In this document: positions 1-8,095 of the stretch, piece after piece
How positions within the stretch are numbered: position 1 is the first letter of the stretch
Layout of the letters: each line of letters starts with the position of its first letter
Assembly: GCA_036524855.1 (NCBI GenBank)
Contig: DATDBL010000247.1
Location: 1 to 64,000, forward strand
Source of the DNA: Aldersonia sp036524855
GTDB lineage: Bacteria; Actinomycetota; Actinomycetes; Mycobacteriales; Mycobacteriaceae
DNA length: 64,000 nt
Direction: 5' to 3'
The notes under the pieces: generated by a model
Databases searched by the model: none
Told to the model about the DNA's origin: nothing
The model's input: the letters and a program-made list of their open reading frames with translations, nothing else
Position numbers and translations under genes: made by a program

Positions 1-3
1 GCG

Positions 4-948
4 CTAACCCAGCTCGGTCGGCCGCGCGACCACGTCGACCATCGCGCCGTTGCGCAGCACAGTGACGGCCAGATTCGTGTCGATCACCTCGGCGAAGAGC
101 TGACGCTGAATGTCCTGCGCGTCCGAGACCGGCGCGCGACCGACCGTCAGGACGAGGTCGCCCGGGTGTAGCCCGGCGGCCTCGGCCGGCCCGCCGCGGA
201 CCACCTCGACCACACGCAGCGCGGCATCCCGACCGGTCCGCTCGGCGATCGCTTCCGGCAGCGGCGCCGGCACCCCGACGATCCCCAGGTAGGCGCGGCG
301 CACGCGACTCTCCACGATCAGTGTGTGTACGATCCGCCGGGTGGTCGCGTTGATCGGCACGGCGAGCCCGAGGCCGAAGCCGGCGACGGCGGTGTTGATG
401 CCTACGACCGCCCCGCGCGAATCGGCGAGCGCGCCACCGGAGTTTCCGGGGTTCAGCGCCGCGTCGGTCTGGATGACGTTCTCGATCACCCGCCCCACCC
501 GGCCGTGTCGCACCGGCAGCGACCGGCCCAGCGCGCTGACGACCCCGGCGGTCACCGACCCTGTCAGGCCGAGGGGGCTGCCGATAGCAACCACTAGCTG
601 CCCGACCACGAGCCGGTCCGCGTCGCCGAGGTCGGCGGGCGGCGGCGCGCTGTCGAAGGTGCGCAACACCGCGAGGTCGGAGAGCGGGTCGGCGCCGACC
701 ACCATGAACTCAGCCCGGCTGCCGTCGGCGAAGGTCGCGACGCCGCGCCGCGCCGCATCGACCACATGCGCGTTCGTCAGCAGATGGCCGCGGTCGCTGA
801 CCACCACCGCGGAGCCGGTGCCGCGCCGCAGCTGCACGTGCGCGACGTGCGGGCTGACCGTGGCCGCGACCGTGCTGACCGCGCGGGAGTACGCGTCGAG
901 CGGGGCTTCCGCCGCGACCTGGTCGGTGGGGATGGGATCGTCCAACAT
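4..948 (-). CDS. HtrA/DegP-like trypsin-family serine protease with PDZ domain
   Basis: A 314-residue serine protease of the HtrA family. The catalytic triad is visible as His61 in TNAHVVD, Asp91 in DPLSDLAVL and Ser170 in NPGNSGGAL. A PDZ domain follows at about residues 225-310, with the segment AAGLHPGDLVLTV typical of its core. Such proteases degrade or process misfolded proteins. No signal peptide or membrane anchor is seen, so this copy looks cytoplasmic or non-classically placed, unlike the anchored mycobacterial HtrA proteins. The chosen ATG has an AAGGTG Shine-Dalgarno 8 nt upstream. It is not coupled to the next gene; a degenerate qor fragment lies just upstream. Confidence 0.9.
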   Translation of the reverse strand: MLDDPIPTDQVAAEAPLDAYSRAVSTVAATVSPHVAHVQLRRGTGSAVVVSDRGHLLTNAHVVDAARRGVATFADGSRAEFMVVGADPLSDLAVLRTFDSAPPPADLGDADRLVVGQLVVAIGSPLGLTGSVTAGVVSALGRSLPVRHGRVGRVIENVIQTDAALNPGNSGGALADSRGAVVGINTAVAGFGLGLAVPINATTRRIVHTLIVESRVRRAYLGIVGVPAPLPEAIAERTGRDAALRVVEVVRGGPAEAAGLHPGDLVLTVGRAPVSDAQDIQRQLFAEVIDTNLAVTVLRNGAMVDVVARPTELG

Positions 949-1010
949 CTGGCATCACCTTTGCAACGCTGATTACACCGTTACAAACATTGTGCGCCTC
1001 GCGCGGGAGG

Positions 1011-1112
1011 TCAGGGAATGAGGACGATCGAGCCCTAGTCTTGCGCCCCCTCGAGATCGCGGTGCGCCTGCGCGGCCTTGGCGAGGGGTACTCGGCGCCG
1101 ATGCGGATCATC
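1011..1112 (-). pseudogene. Relic of the 3' end of a quinone oxidoreductase gene
   Basis: About 100 bases match the 3' end of the intact qor gene at 1392-1500 on the same strand. They cover the stretch that encodes RIGAEYPLAEAAQAHRDLEG and the terminal SIVLLP-stop. Single-base indels break the frame twice, and the rest of the gene is missing. It reads as the last remnant of a tandem duplicate of qor, or of a recombination that left only the tail. No start or promoter belongs to it. Confidence 0.8.
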
Positions 1113-1211
1113 TACGCCGTGGTCGCGGCCGCCAGGGGGCGTGGTTCCTCTACATGGATCCCTCACCCGACCCCGTATGCGCGGGCCACGCCGCGCTCCC
1201 CGGCCGCCGGA

Positions 1212-1281
1212 TGATCACGCTCTTGTGGCCCTGTTTGTCGGCGTGTCGGGGGCCATTCGTTCGTGATCAACTTCGCCGGGG
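1212..1281. repeat. Dispersed palindromic repeat family A, copy 1
   Basis: A 70-bp unit bounded by TGATCACG and CGTGATCA, an inverted pair. It has a conserved centre TCGGCGTGTCGG and a conserved tail CAACTTCGCCGGGG. The second copy at 1296 is nearly identical, and further copies lie at 29204 and 38501. It occupies intergenic space and has no coding content. Confidence 0.8.
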
Positions 1282-1295
1282 GCGCTGCTCGTCGG

Positions 1296-1365
1296 TGATC
1301 ACGCTCTTGTGGCCTGGTTCGTCGGCGTGTCGGGGGCCATTCGTTCGTGATCAACTTCGCCGGGG
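1296..1365. repeat. Dispersed palindromic repeat family A, copy 2
   Basis: Tandem partner of the copy at 1212, in direct orientation 84 bp later, differing at only a few positions. The pair sits between the qor relic and the 3' end of intact qor. Confidence 0.8.
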
Positions 1366-1391
1366 GGCGCGCCCTCGGACCCGGGCCCGGC

Positions 1392-2357
1392 TCACGGCAG
1401 CAGGACGATCGATCCCGTCGTCTTGCGCCCCTCCAGATCACGATGGGCCTGCGCTGCCTCGGCGAGGGGGTACTCGGCGCCGATGCGGATCTTCAGGGTC
1501 CGGTCGGCGATCGCGGTGAAGATCTCGCCCGCACGCCACAGCAGTTCCTCGCGGGTGCGGATGTAGTCGGCGAGCTTGGGTCGGGTGAGGAACACCGAGC
1601 CGGCGGCGTTGAGCTTCTGCGGGTCGACGGGCGGAACCGGGCCGCTGGCCGCGCCGAACAGCGCGAGCATGCCGCGCACCCGCAGGCTCTGCAGGCTCTG
1701 CTCGAACGTCGAGGCCCCGACGCCGTCGTATACCGCCGCGACGCCCTCGCCGTCGGTGAGCCCGCGGACGCGTTCGACGAGGTCGCCCTCGTAGCGGAAC
1801 ACGTGGTCCGCGCCGGCCTCGCGGGACAGCGCCTCCTTCGCGTCGGTCGACACCGTCGTGATCACCTTGACGCCCCTCGCGTGCGCCAGTTGCGTGAGGA
1901 TCAGGCCGACACCCCCGGCGCCGGCGTGGATCAACACCGTCTCGCCGGCCTGCGGTTCGTAGACCGAGCGGATCAGATAATGCGCGGTCATGCCCTGCAG
2001 CAACGCCGACGCCGCCTCGGGTGCCCCGACGCCGTCCGGCACCGGGATCGCGGACATCGCCGGGACGAGCACCAACTCGGCGTAGCTGCCTGGTGCGGAC
2101 GACCACGCGACCCGGTCGCCGACGGCGATATCGTCGACACCCTCGCCGACGCCGGTGACGACACCGGTGCCCTCCTCGCCGGGAACGTAGGGGAGTGGCC
2201 GCTTGTAGGTGCCGGTGCGGTAATAGGTGTCGATGAAGTTGACGCCGCTCGCGTCGGTCTTGACGAGGACCTGCCCGGATCCGACCGCCGGATCGGGCAC
2301 CTCCCCGACCTGCAGGACGTCGGGACCGCCGTGTTCGAGTACCTGGATCGCGCGCAT
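1392..2357 (-). CDS. qor: NADPH:quinone oxidoreductase (zinc-independent MDR family)
   Basis: A 321-residue medium-chain dehydrogenase/reductase of the QOR type, which reduces quinones with NADPH. The N-terminal GroES-like domain contains SGVNFIDTYYRTGTY and VPGEEGTGVV. The Rossmann domain carries the nucleotide-binding run IHAGAGGVGL at about residues 148-157. The C-terminus RDLEGRKTTGSIVLLP is typical of the family. There is no structural-zinc cysteine cluster. The start is the ATG giving MRAIQV, the conserved N-terminus; a longer open frame upstream is not conserved in style. It is the counterpart of Rv1454c and anchors the left end of the syntenic backbone. Confidence 0.93.
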   Translation of the reverse strand: MRAIQVLEHGGPDVLQVGEVPDPAVGSGQVLVKTDASGVNFIDTYYRTGTYKRPLPYVPGEEGTGVVTGVGEGVDDIAVGDRVAWSSAPGSYAELVLVPAMSAIPVPDGVGAPEAASALLQGMTAHYLIRSVYEPQAGETVLIHAGAGGVGLILTQLAHARGVKVITTVSTDAKEALSREAGADHVFRYEGDLVERVRGLTDGEGVAAVYDGVGASTFEQSLQSLRVRGMLALFGAASGPVPPVDPQKLNAAGSVFLTRPKLADYIRTREELLWRAGEIFTAIADRTLKIRIGAEYPLAEAAQAHRDLEGRKTTGSIVLLP

Positions 2358-2417
2358 GTGTCTGGTTCTACACGAGCAGTGAACCCGGTCGAGTCGAGTG
2401 CCCGATATTCTGTAGCC

Positions 2418-2765
2418 ATGACAGTCCAAGCCCCCGCAGTCGAGGTCCCCGCCGGCGCGCGCAAGTCGATCGAGCGTTTCGCCGCCGACCACGGCGGTTC
2501 CGCGGAGGCGGTATTGCAGCCGATCGGCGAAGCCGGCGTGCGGATCACCCTGGTCGGCGCCGACGGGATCCTCGGCGACCGCGTCGTGAAAGACCTGCCG
2601 ACCGCGCACGCCGTGATCGATGCGATCCCGTCCGTCACCGTCGCCGAAGAATGGACCCGGGAACTCAGCGCCAGCGCGACACCGCGTCCCGGCCACTGGG
2701 CCAAGATGGCGGGCTGGGTCGCGCGCCAGACCAGCGGCTTCCCGCGCTCCCGCAACGAGCGCTGA
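2418..2765 (+). CDS. Conserved actinobacterial hypothetical protein, 115 aa
   Basis: A small soluble protein with no signal peptide and no recognised domain. The middle part (VRITLVGADGILGDRVV, then PTAHAVIDAIP) looks like a compact alpha/beta fold. It starts at an ATG 60 nt from the divergent qor start, so the two genes share a short promoter region. Codon use and GC match the backbone. Its position next to qor fits the small gene beside Rv1454c in mycobacteria, but I assign no function. Confidence 0.75.
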   Translation: MTVQAPAVEVPAGARKSIERFAADHGGSAEAVLQPIGEAGVRITLVGADGILGDRVVKDLPTAHAVIDAIPSVTVAEEWTRELSASATPRPGHWAKMAGWVARQTSGFPRSRNER

Positions 2766-3224
2766 CCGGAGCCGAGTCGTCAGCGGTTGGAGAATCCGGG
2801 AGCTCATTGCTCGCTGCGGCGGAAGCGCGCCGGAGGTGCTACGGCGCAATCTGGTCGCTGTTCGAGGCGGATCGTGCACACGGTTCCGCGTGTCGAAGCG
2901 TTGGCGCGGCGCGGTTGCCCAACTTCGCCGCGCCACGACGACAGGGACGGTCGCCGAGACAATCTGTTGCCACACGCCTGCCCGCCCGGCGAATACCGTC
3001 CTTGTGCCTCCTTGTGCCCAACGACATAGGTGACCGCGGAGTTAATTGCGGACTTGTACACGGCGCGTAAAGGCCTCCTTGCTGATTGAGCGCGTCACGC
3101 CAGTGTGTTACCAACGTCAGGCCCCGCAATTACCTTGTTGACGCCGCACTGCAGTGGCCGCGACAGAATCCCGAATTCCGCTGTCGCCTTAATGTGCTAA
3201 CCGAAGATCCTAACTAGAACCGGA
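2766..3224. other. Intergenic stretch, transition into lower-GC island
   Basis: No supported gene. Base composition drops from the high-GC backbone to clearly more balanced DNA from about position 3040. No tRNA, integrase or obvious attachment-site repeat is seen. It is the left flank of the DUF262/HEPN island. Confidence 0.5.
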
Positions 3225-3944
3225 TCAATGCACACTTGCAGTACTCGATACGGCGCTCAGGTACGACCTGTTGTCAATATGATCGGCAAATCCTGAAACG
3301 AGGCAGATCGCGATCTCCGAAATCTCGTTGATATATCGTTCAACATCGGGCGGAGTAACACCTGGCTGAGAGAACACTTCGCCAAACGGAATATTGGCGT
3401 GCGCTAAGTCGTTGCGAAGGCCTGAGAGTTTCGACAGCGTCATTCGGCATGACACGGTCGGGTACCATGGGGTTCTTATTCCGTAGACTACCCAAATGCG
3501 ATCGAAGTGCGACGGCGTGAGCGTGCGACCGTCCAGTGGTGGCTGAGGGGCGTTTGGGACAACTGGGAGAATCGCGACTTCCTTCGCGTTATCATAGTTT
3601 GTGACCGCGTCGCGATGCGCCCACACTTTTTCTGCGTCGCGGGTTTCCCGCAAGCTTTCGAACCGTGAGTGACCGATTAAGCTCCTCATGCACGGTCTCA
3701 GTTCAGCCGCGCGATGACGGCGATTATTGACTTCGGCGTTCGCAAGCTGCAACAGGTTCCGCGTGAGCCCTTCTAGTTCGGCTATCGAGTAGATAATGCA
3801 GGCAGCTCGAATCTCCTGAGACATTGCGAGACCGACCGCCTCATCGGCCGTAGTGGATGTTGTTTGCAGAAGTAATGACTTCAGGCGGTCGATTCGCCTC
3901 AGCAACTGATCGCCGAGTTCGTAAGCTCGTTCGGATATCGGCAT
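3225..3944 (-). CDS. HEPN-domain protein (MAE_28990/MAE_18760-like), predicted RNase or effector
   Basis: A 239-residue, mostly helical protein. The C-terminal half holds GLRNDLAHANIPF, an R-x4-H HEPN motif, in the context usual for the catalytic or RNA-binding helix of HEPN nucleases. The N-terminal half (EIRAACIIYSIAELEGLTRNLL) is the type of helix pair found in the MAE_28990-like HEPN group. Such proteins are commonly encoded next to DUF262 proteins, and the gene here starts 3 nt after the DUF262 stop. Both proteins begin MPIS or MPIT followed by a Leu-rich helix. Codon use and lower GC mark the pair as acquired. RNase activity is inferred from the motif only. Confidence 0.75.
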   Translation of the reverse strand: MPISERAYELGDQLLRRIDRLKSLLLQTTSTTADEAVGLAMSQEIRAACIIYSIAELEGLTRNLLQLANAEVNNRRHRAAELRPCMRSLIGHSRFESLRETRDAEKVWAHRDAVTNYDNAKEVAILPVVPNAPQPPLDGRTLTPSHFDRIWVVYGIRTPWYPTVSCRMTLSKLSGLRNDLAHANIPFGEVFSQPGVTPPDVERYINEISEIAICLVSGFADHIDNRSYLSAVSSTASVH

Positions 3945-3947
3945 TTC

Positions 3948-5012
3948 CTACGTCGTGAATAGTTGAATCGCTCGATTGATCCGCCGTTCAAGGCGCTGAC
4001 GTGTGTTGCTCCCGCCCTTGCTCGCTTCCAGGAGTTCTGGGTCGTGAATCCAGTCGTCCGATGGAATCAAGACTTCGCGGCCTTCTTCAATGAGCTTGGC
4101 TACGCCCACGAGGCATGCTTCGAATTGGACACGTGGAGTAATGTTTGCACCTCGTCGGATTAGTGGCTCACCGCTCGTGGCTTCGAGGAGCTTTTTCGTT
4201 GCTTCCTGGAACGTGTCACGCTCAGCGGTATAGTCAAATTCGTTCGAGGCCGTTTCCATATATATATTCAGGAACTCCTTGACTCGACCGTCAAACGTAG
4301 CCGCACTATTCTTGTAGGCAAAGTACTTGAGAACCTCCTCCGCGAAGGTTCCATCATGGCGGTTCGATTCCTGGACCTTGAGAAGAGCTCGGAACGACAT
4401 GTCTTCCGACAGTTTCTCTAAGAAATCATTGAACTGTCCTCGGTATATGCACGCGCGTACTTCTTGGGGTGTTAGAGCAACGGAACCTGCGTTTAGCCTT
4501 TCGAACAAGTCGAACCGTACGGATTTGTCGCTCTTGTCCGTGAGTGAGATTACTTGAAGTGGCTGACGACCGAAGTATCGCTGAATGTTTGGAGGTAAAT
4601 CGCGATATCGCTTACCATTGAGTTGGGATAGCTTCTGCAAGTCCTCCAATGCAAGTGGATGTCGCCGATTGATGATTTTCAACGCGGCGGGATCGTCGGA
4701 AACGAAGTAGAGGAGTGTAGAAAGTCGTTGAAGGCCATCGACAACCTCCCATTCAAATCCACTGTTTGTCGCGACAAATATGGGCGGAATTGGCAACCCC
4801 AAGAGGATGGATTCTAAGAACGTTGACGCCACTGCAGGCTTCCAGCGGTACTTCCGCTGATATTCAGGGGTTATGCTCAGTTCCGATTCGGACAACATTC
4901 GGACAAGTTCGCGAACCGAAAAGTCGTGGCTTGAGACGTCAACTTTCTTGCGTTCCTCAAGAAGTTGTTCTTCTAGATTGGCGAGTTCGTCCGTAATCGG
5001 CATGGTTCGCAT
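3948..5012 (-). CDS. DUF262 (GmrS/ParB-Srx-like) protein
   Basis: A protein of about 354 residues whose N-terminal half is a DUF262 domain. ITPEYQRKYRW and the hallmark VDGLQRLSTLL, a variant of the DGQQR motif, are visible. DUF262 proteins are the nucleotide-hydrolysing half of GmrSD-type type IV restriction enzymes and of several defence cassettes. No C-terminal DUF1524 HNH nuclease is present, so any nuclease step would have to come from the HEPN partner. The ATG at 5012 has a GAG element at the right spacing; the ATG giving MPITDEL at 5003 or a longer start at 5057 are alternatives. Low GC against the surrounding genes indicates horizontal transfer. Confidence 0.82.
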   Translation of the reverse strand: MRTMPITDELANLEEQLLEERKKVDVSSHDFSVRELVRMLSESELSITPEYQRKYRWKPAVASTFLESILLGLPIPPIFVATNSGFEWEVVDGLQRLSTLLYFVSDDPAALKIINRRHPLALEDLQKLSQLNGKRYRDLPPNIQRYFGRQPLQVISLTDKSDKSVRFDLFERLNAGSVALTPQEVRACIYRGQFNDFLEKLSEDMSFRALLKVQESNRHDGTFAEEVLKYFAYKNSAATFDGRVKEFLNIYMETASNEFDYTAERDTFQEATKKLLEATSGEPLIRRGANITPRVQFEACLVGVAKLIEEGREVLIPSDDWIHDPELLEASKGGSNTRQRLERRINRAIQLFTT

Positions 5013-5266
5013 ACTAGTCACTCGACGGTGAGCTGCAGTGTTGCTCGCGAGGGCCAAACCTAGCTACCAGTCGGACTATGTCTTTGCCTAGCAAGTGCCA
5101 GAGGTGGCTGGTGGAGCGGATGAACAGGAGCACGGTCCGATCCGTTCTGCAGACTCCAGCGCTGTGATTGGGCGGCACGGAAACCGGCCGACACGAACCC
5201 GCCAGCGTCGGTCCGCGGTCGGGCTTGCGGGCGGTGCGCGACCGAACAACGGGCGGCACGTGCAGG

Positions 5267-6331
5267 TCATACGCCATCACCGACGCAATTTGTGCGATGA
5301 AGCTCCGAATCGATCACCCATTCATCGCTGGCAATTGGTCCATTGCAAGCAGATGATGCCGGCGCAGGCTCACGGGTTCGCCCGGACGCGCATAGCGCCG
5401 CCGTCCCGGCCGTGCAGGCCGCCGCGCCGCCGACATGGAACGCCACCAGCGTCGCGGGCACGCCCGTGAAGTACTGCACCACCCCGATCAGAGACTGCGC
5501 GAGCACCAGCGCGACGAGGACGAACAGGCGACGCTTCACGTAGTCGCTCGCCCCGACCGCGTACAGCCCGAACCCGAGCCCGATCAGCAGCGCGAGATAG
5601 CCGACCAGCAGCTGCGAATGCAGGTGCACCAGCGTGACGATCTCGACCTCGAGCCGCGGCACGGTCCGCTCGATGCTCTTGTCGCCCGCGTGCGGGCCGG
5701 CGCCGGTCACCAGCGTGCCCCCGACGAGAACGCCGGCGAGTGCGACCCCGCTGAGCGCGGTCAACCAACGAAGCGGGTCGGGGATGCGGACCGTCGCGAC
5801 GCCGTCGTCGGGTTCGCCGACCTTCACGAACAGCAACACCGCCAGCCACACCATCGCCATCGACGCGAGCAGGTGCACCGCGACCGTCCACCAGAGCAGC
5901 CCGGTGCGGACGGTGATGCCGCCGATGATCGCCTGGACCACCGTGCCACCGGGCATCAGCCACGCGTAGATCAGCACCTCGCGGCGGCGGCGTGCCCGCG
6001 TCACGGCGAGGACGACGCCCGCGGCGCACAGCACGACGACGAACGTCAGCATCCGGTTGCCGAACTCCACCGCCTGGTGCACGACAGCGACCTCGGACAC
6101 CCCGACCGGGGTGAAGCTGCCGGGGACGCACTGCGGCCAGGTCGGGCAGCCGAGGCCGGAGGCGGTGACCCGAACGATGGCGCCGGTGACACTGATACCC
6201 GCCTGGCTGAGGATCACCGCCGCCGCGATCAGCCGCTGCACGCGCAGCGTCGGGAGCGGCAGCCGGTCGACCAGGCTCAGGAAGCCGCGATACAACACGG
6301 CTCGATCGTAGTCGTCGCCGCGCTCGATCAA
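5267..6331 (-). CDS. ctaA: Heme A synthase (COX15/CtaA family)
   Basis: An integral membrane protein with about eight transmembrane helices that converts heme O to heme A for aa3-type cytochrome oxidase. Family features are the N-terminal GITGAIVR-like run SVTGAIVRVTASGLGCPTWP with a Cys pair region, and conserved heme-ligand histidines in VHQAVEFGNR, AVHLLAS, LVHLHSQ and AFHVGG. It corresponds to Rv1456c. The last 30 or so residues (after CASGRTREPAPAS) are polar, contain two stray cysteines and lie in lower-GC DNA, which suggests the native 3' end was replaced when the neighbouring island arrived. A GTG start at LYRGF is an alternative N-terminus. Confidence 0.9.
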   Translation of the reverse strand: MIERGDDYDRAVLYRGFLSLVDRLPLPTLRVQRLIAAAVILSQAGISVTGAIVRVTASGLGCPTWPQCVPGSFTPVGVSEVAVVHQAVEFGNRMLTFVVVLCAAGVVLAVTRARRRREVLIYAWLMPGGTVVQAIIGGITVRTGLLWWTVAVHLLASMAMVWLAVLLFVKVGEPDDGVATVRIPDPLRWLTALSGVALAGVLVGGTLVTGAGPHAGDKSIERTVPRLEVEIVTLVHLHSQLLVGYLALLIGLGFGLYAVGASDYVKRRLFVLVALVLAQSLIGVVQYFTGVPATLVAFHVGGAAACTAGTAALCASGRTREPAPASSACNGPIASDEWVIDSELHRTNCVGDGV

Positions 6332-6392
6332 CTCCGCCCTGTCGTTGAGTACTCAGTGTCGTTGATCCAGCGGTGGCGCAGTCTGCAGCGTG

Positions 6393-7163
6393 TCACGTGA
6401 ACCGGAACAGCCGGATCGCGAGCAACCCGCAGACGATCGCCCACACCACCAGCACCGCGACGCCGAAGATGTCCAGGCGCGTCGCGAGCGCCTGCTGCAG
6501 CGTCTCGGCCAGCGCACCCGACGGGACGAGCCGGGCCATGAAGCGCAGGGCACTGGGCACGTCGGCGGACACGAACACGATGCTGCCGACGCCGAGCATG
6601 ACGAACCACAGCACGTTCGCCAGCGCGAGCACCACCTCGGCCTTGAGTGTGCCGCCGAGCAGTAGTCCCATGGTCGCGAACGTCACGGTGCCCAGGCCGA
6701 TCACGACCGCACCGAGCACAAGCCCCGCGGCGGTCGGCCGCCAGCCCAGCGCGACGCCGATCAGGCCCAGCAGGACAGCCTGCAGCACGACGACGATCAG
6801 CACCGCCGCGCTCTTGCCGCCGATGATGCCCCAGCGCGGCAGGGGAGTGGCGCCGAGCCGCTTCAGCGCGCCGTAGCGGCGGTCGAAGCCGACCGCGATC
6901 GCCTGCCCGGTGAACGCCGTCGACATCACCGCGACCATCATCACCGCCGGCACGACCGTCTCCACCCGGTCGTCGCCCAGTCCGCCGAACGGCAGCAGGC
7001 ACAGCCCGACCAGCAGCGTGACGGGTATGAACAGGGTGAGCAGCAACTGCTCGCCGTTGCGCAGCAGCAGGACGAGTTCCATGTGAGCCTGGGCGGCGAG
7101 CATCCGCGCAGGCGAACTCGGTCGCGGCCGGGGCGTGAAGGTTCCGGCGGGGAAGGTCGTCAT
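6393..7163 (-). CDS. ABC-2 type transporter permease
   Basis: A 256-residue permease with about six membrane helices (for example LLLTLFIPVTLLVGLCLLPF and VVVLQAVLLGLIGVALGW) and the ABC-2 feature FDRRYGALKRLGATPL. It is the membrane half of a drug or lipid exporter whose ATPase is encoded directly upstream; the start codon overlaps the ATPase stop by 4 nt (ATGA). Counterpart of Rv1457c. The substrate is unknown. A longer in-frame extension upstream is antisense-like sequence within the ATPase gene and is not used. Confidence 0.9.
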   Translation of the reverse strand: MTTFPAGTFTPRPRPSSPARMLAAQAHMELVLLLRNGEQLLLTLFIPVTLLVGLCLLPFGGLGDDRVETVVPAVMMVAVMSTAFTGQAIAVGFDRRYGALKRLGATPLPRWGIIGGKSAAVLIVVVLQAVLLGLIGVALGWRPTAAGLVLGAVVIGLGTVTFATMGLLLGGTLKAEVVLALANVLWFVMLGVGSIVFVSADVPSALRFMARLVPSGALAETLQQALATRLDIFGVAVLVVWAIVCGLLAIRLFRFT

Positions 7164-8095
7164 CCGCGCATCTCCCGTCCGGTGAGCTCGAGGAAGACGT
7201 CCTCGAGGCGGCGTTGGTCGACCCGCAGGTCGGTGGCGAGCACCCCGATCCGCGCGCACCACGCGGTCACGGTCGCGAGGACCTGCGGATCGATCTCGCC
7301 GACGATCAAGTAGGAACCGGGCGTCGTCTCGCGAGGCGCGAAACCCTCCGGCAGCGCCGCCGCGAGCAGGGTCAGGTCCAGCCGCGGGGGTGCGGTGAAC
7401 CACAGTTGGCCCTCGGCACCGCGGGTGGTGAGCTCCGCCGGCGTGCCGGCGGCGACGATGCGGCCGTGGTCGATGATCACCAGTTCGTCCGCAAGCTGCT
7501 CCGCCTCGTCCATCATGTGCGTGGTGAGCAGGACACCGACGCCGTCGCGGCGCAGCGAATGGACCAGTTCCCACACCAGGTGGCGGGCCTGCGCGTCGAG
7601 CCCGGCGGTGGGTTCGTCGAGGAAGACCAGTTCGGGCCTCCCGACCAGTGCACACGCCAGCGCAAGGCGGTGCTGCTGCCCGCCCGAGAGCCGCCGGTAG
7701 GAGGTGCGCCGGGCCTCGGTGAGGCCGAGCGTGTACAGCAGCCAGTCCGGGTCGAGGGGGTCGGCGGAGTACGACGCGACGAGCTCGAGCATCTCGCCGG
7801 CCCGCGCGCCCGGGTAGGCGCCGCCGCCCTGCAGCATCACGCCGATTCGGGGGCGGAGCGCGGCGGCGTCGGCGATGGGGTCGAGACCGAGGACCCGAAC
7901 GGTGCCGCTGTTCGGGCGGACGAAGCCCTCGCACATCTCGACGGTGGTGGTCTTTCCGGCCCCGTTCGGTCCGAGCAGGGCGAGAACCCGCCCGCGCTGC
8001 AACTCGAGGTCGAGACGGTCGACGGCTGTGACGGAGCCGTAGGTCTTCACGACGCCCGCCAGACTGACGGCGGGCCCGGCGGATGGCGAGGTCAC
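7160..8095 (-). CDS. ABC transporter ATP-binding protein (DrrA-like)
   Basis: A 311-residue ATPase with Walker A GPNGAGKTT at about residues 43-51, signature LSGGQQHR, Walker B LVFLDEPTAGLD and the H-loop TTHMMDEAEQLADEL. The C-terminal 90 residues form the extra domain common to DrrA/NodI-type exporters. The start is a GTG overlapping the mptB stop (GTGA), so mptB, this ATPase and the permease form one transcript. Counterpart of Rv1458c. Confidence 0.93.
   Translation of the reverse strand: MTSPSAGPAVSLAGVVKTYGSVTAVDRLDLELQRGRVLALLGPNGAGKTTTVEMCEGFVRPNSGTVRVLGLDPIADAAALRPRIGVMLQGGGAYPGARAGEMLELVASYSADPLDPDWLLYTLGLTEARRTSYRRLSGGQQHRLALACALVGRPELVFLDEPTAGLDAQARHLVWELVHSLRRDGVGVLLTTHMMDEAEQLADELVIIDHGRIVAAGTPAELTTRGAEGQLWFTAPPRLDLTLLAAALPEGFAPRETTPGSYLIVGEIDPQVLATVTAWCARIGVLATDLRVDQRRLEDVFLELTGREMRG

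Noticed and set aside
1212..1365. CRISPR-like direct repeats
   Set aside because: Only two tandem copies with a 14-bp spacer, each copy itself palindromic and dispersed elsewhere. No cas genes are present.
3040..5266. Integrative element with att sites around the DUF262/HEPN pair
   Set aside because: No integrase, transposase or direct-repeat ends could be found by eye, so only horizontal origin by composition is claimed.
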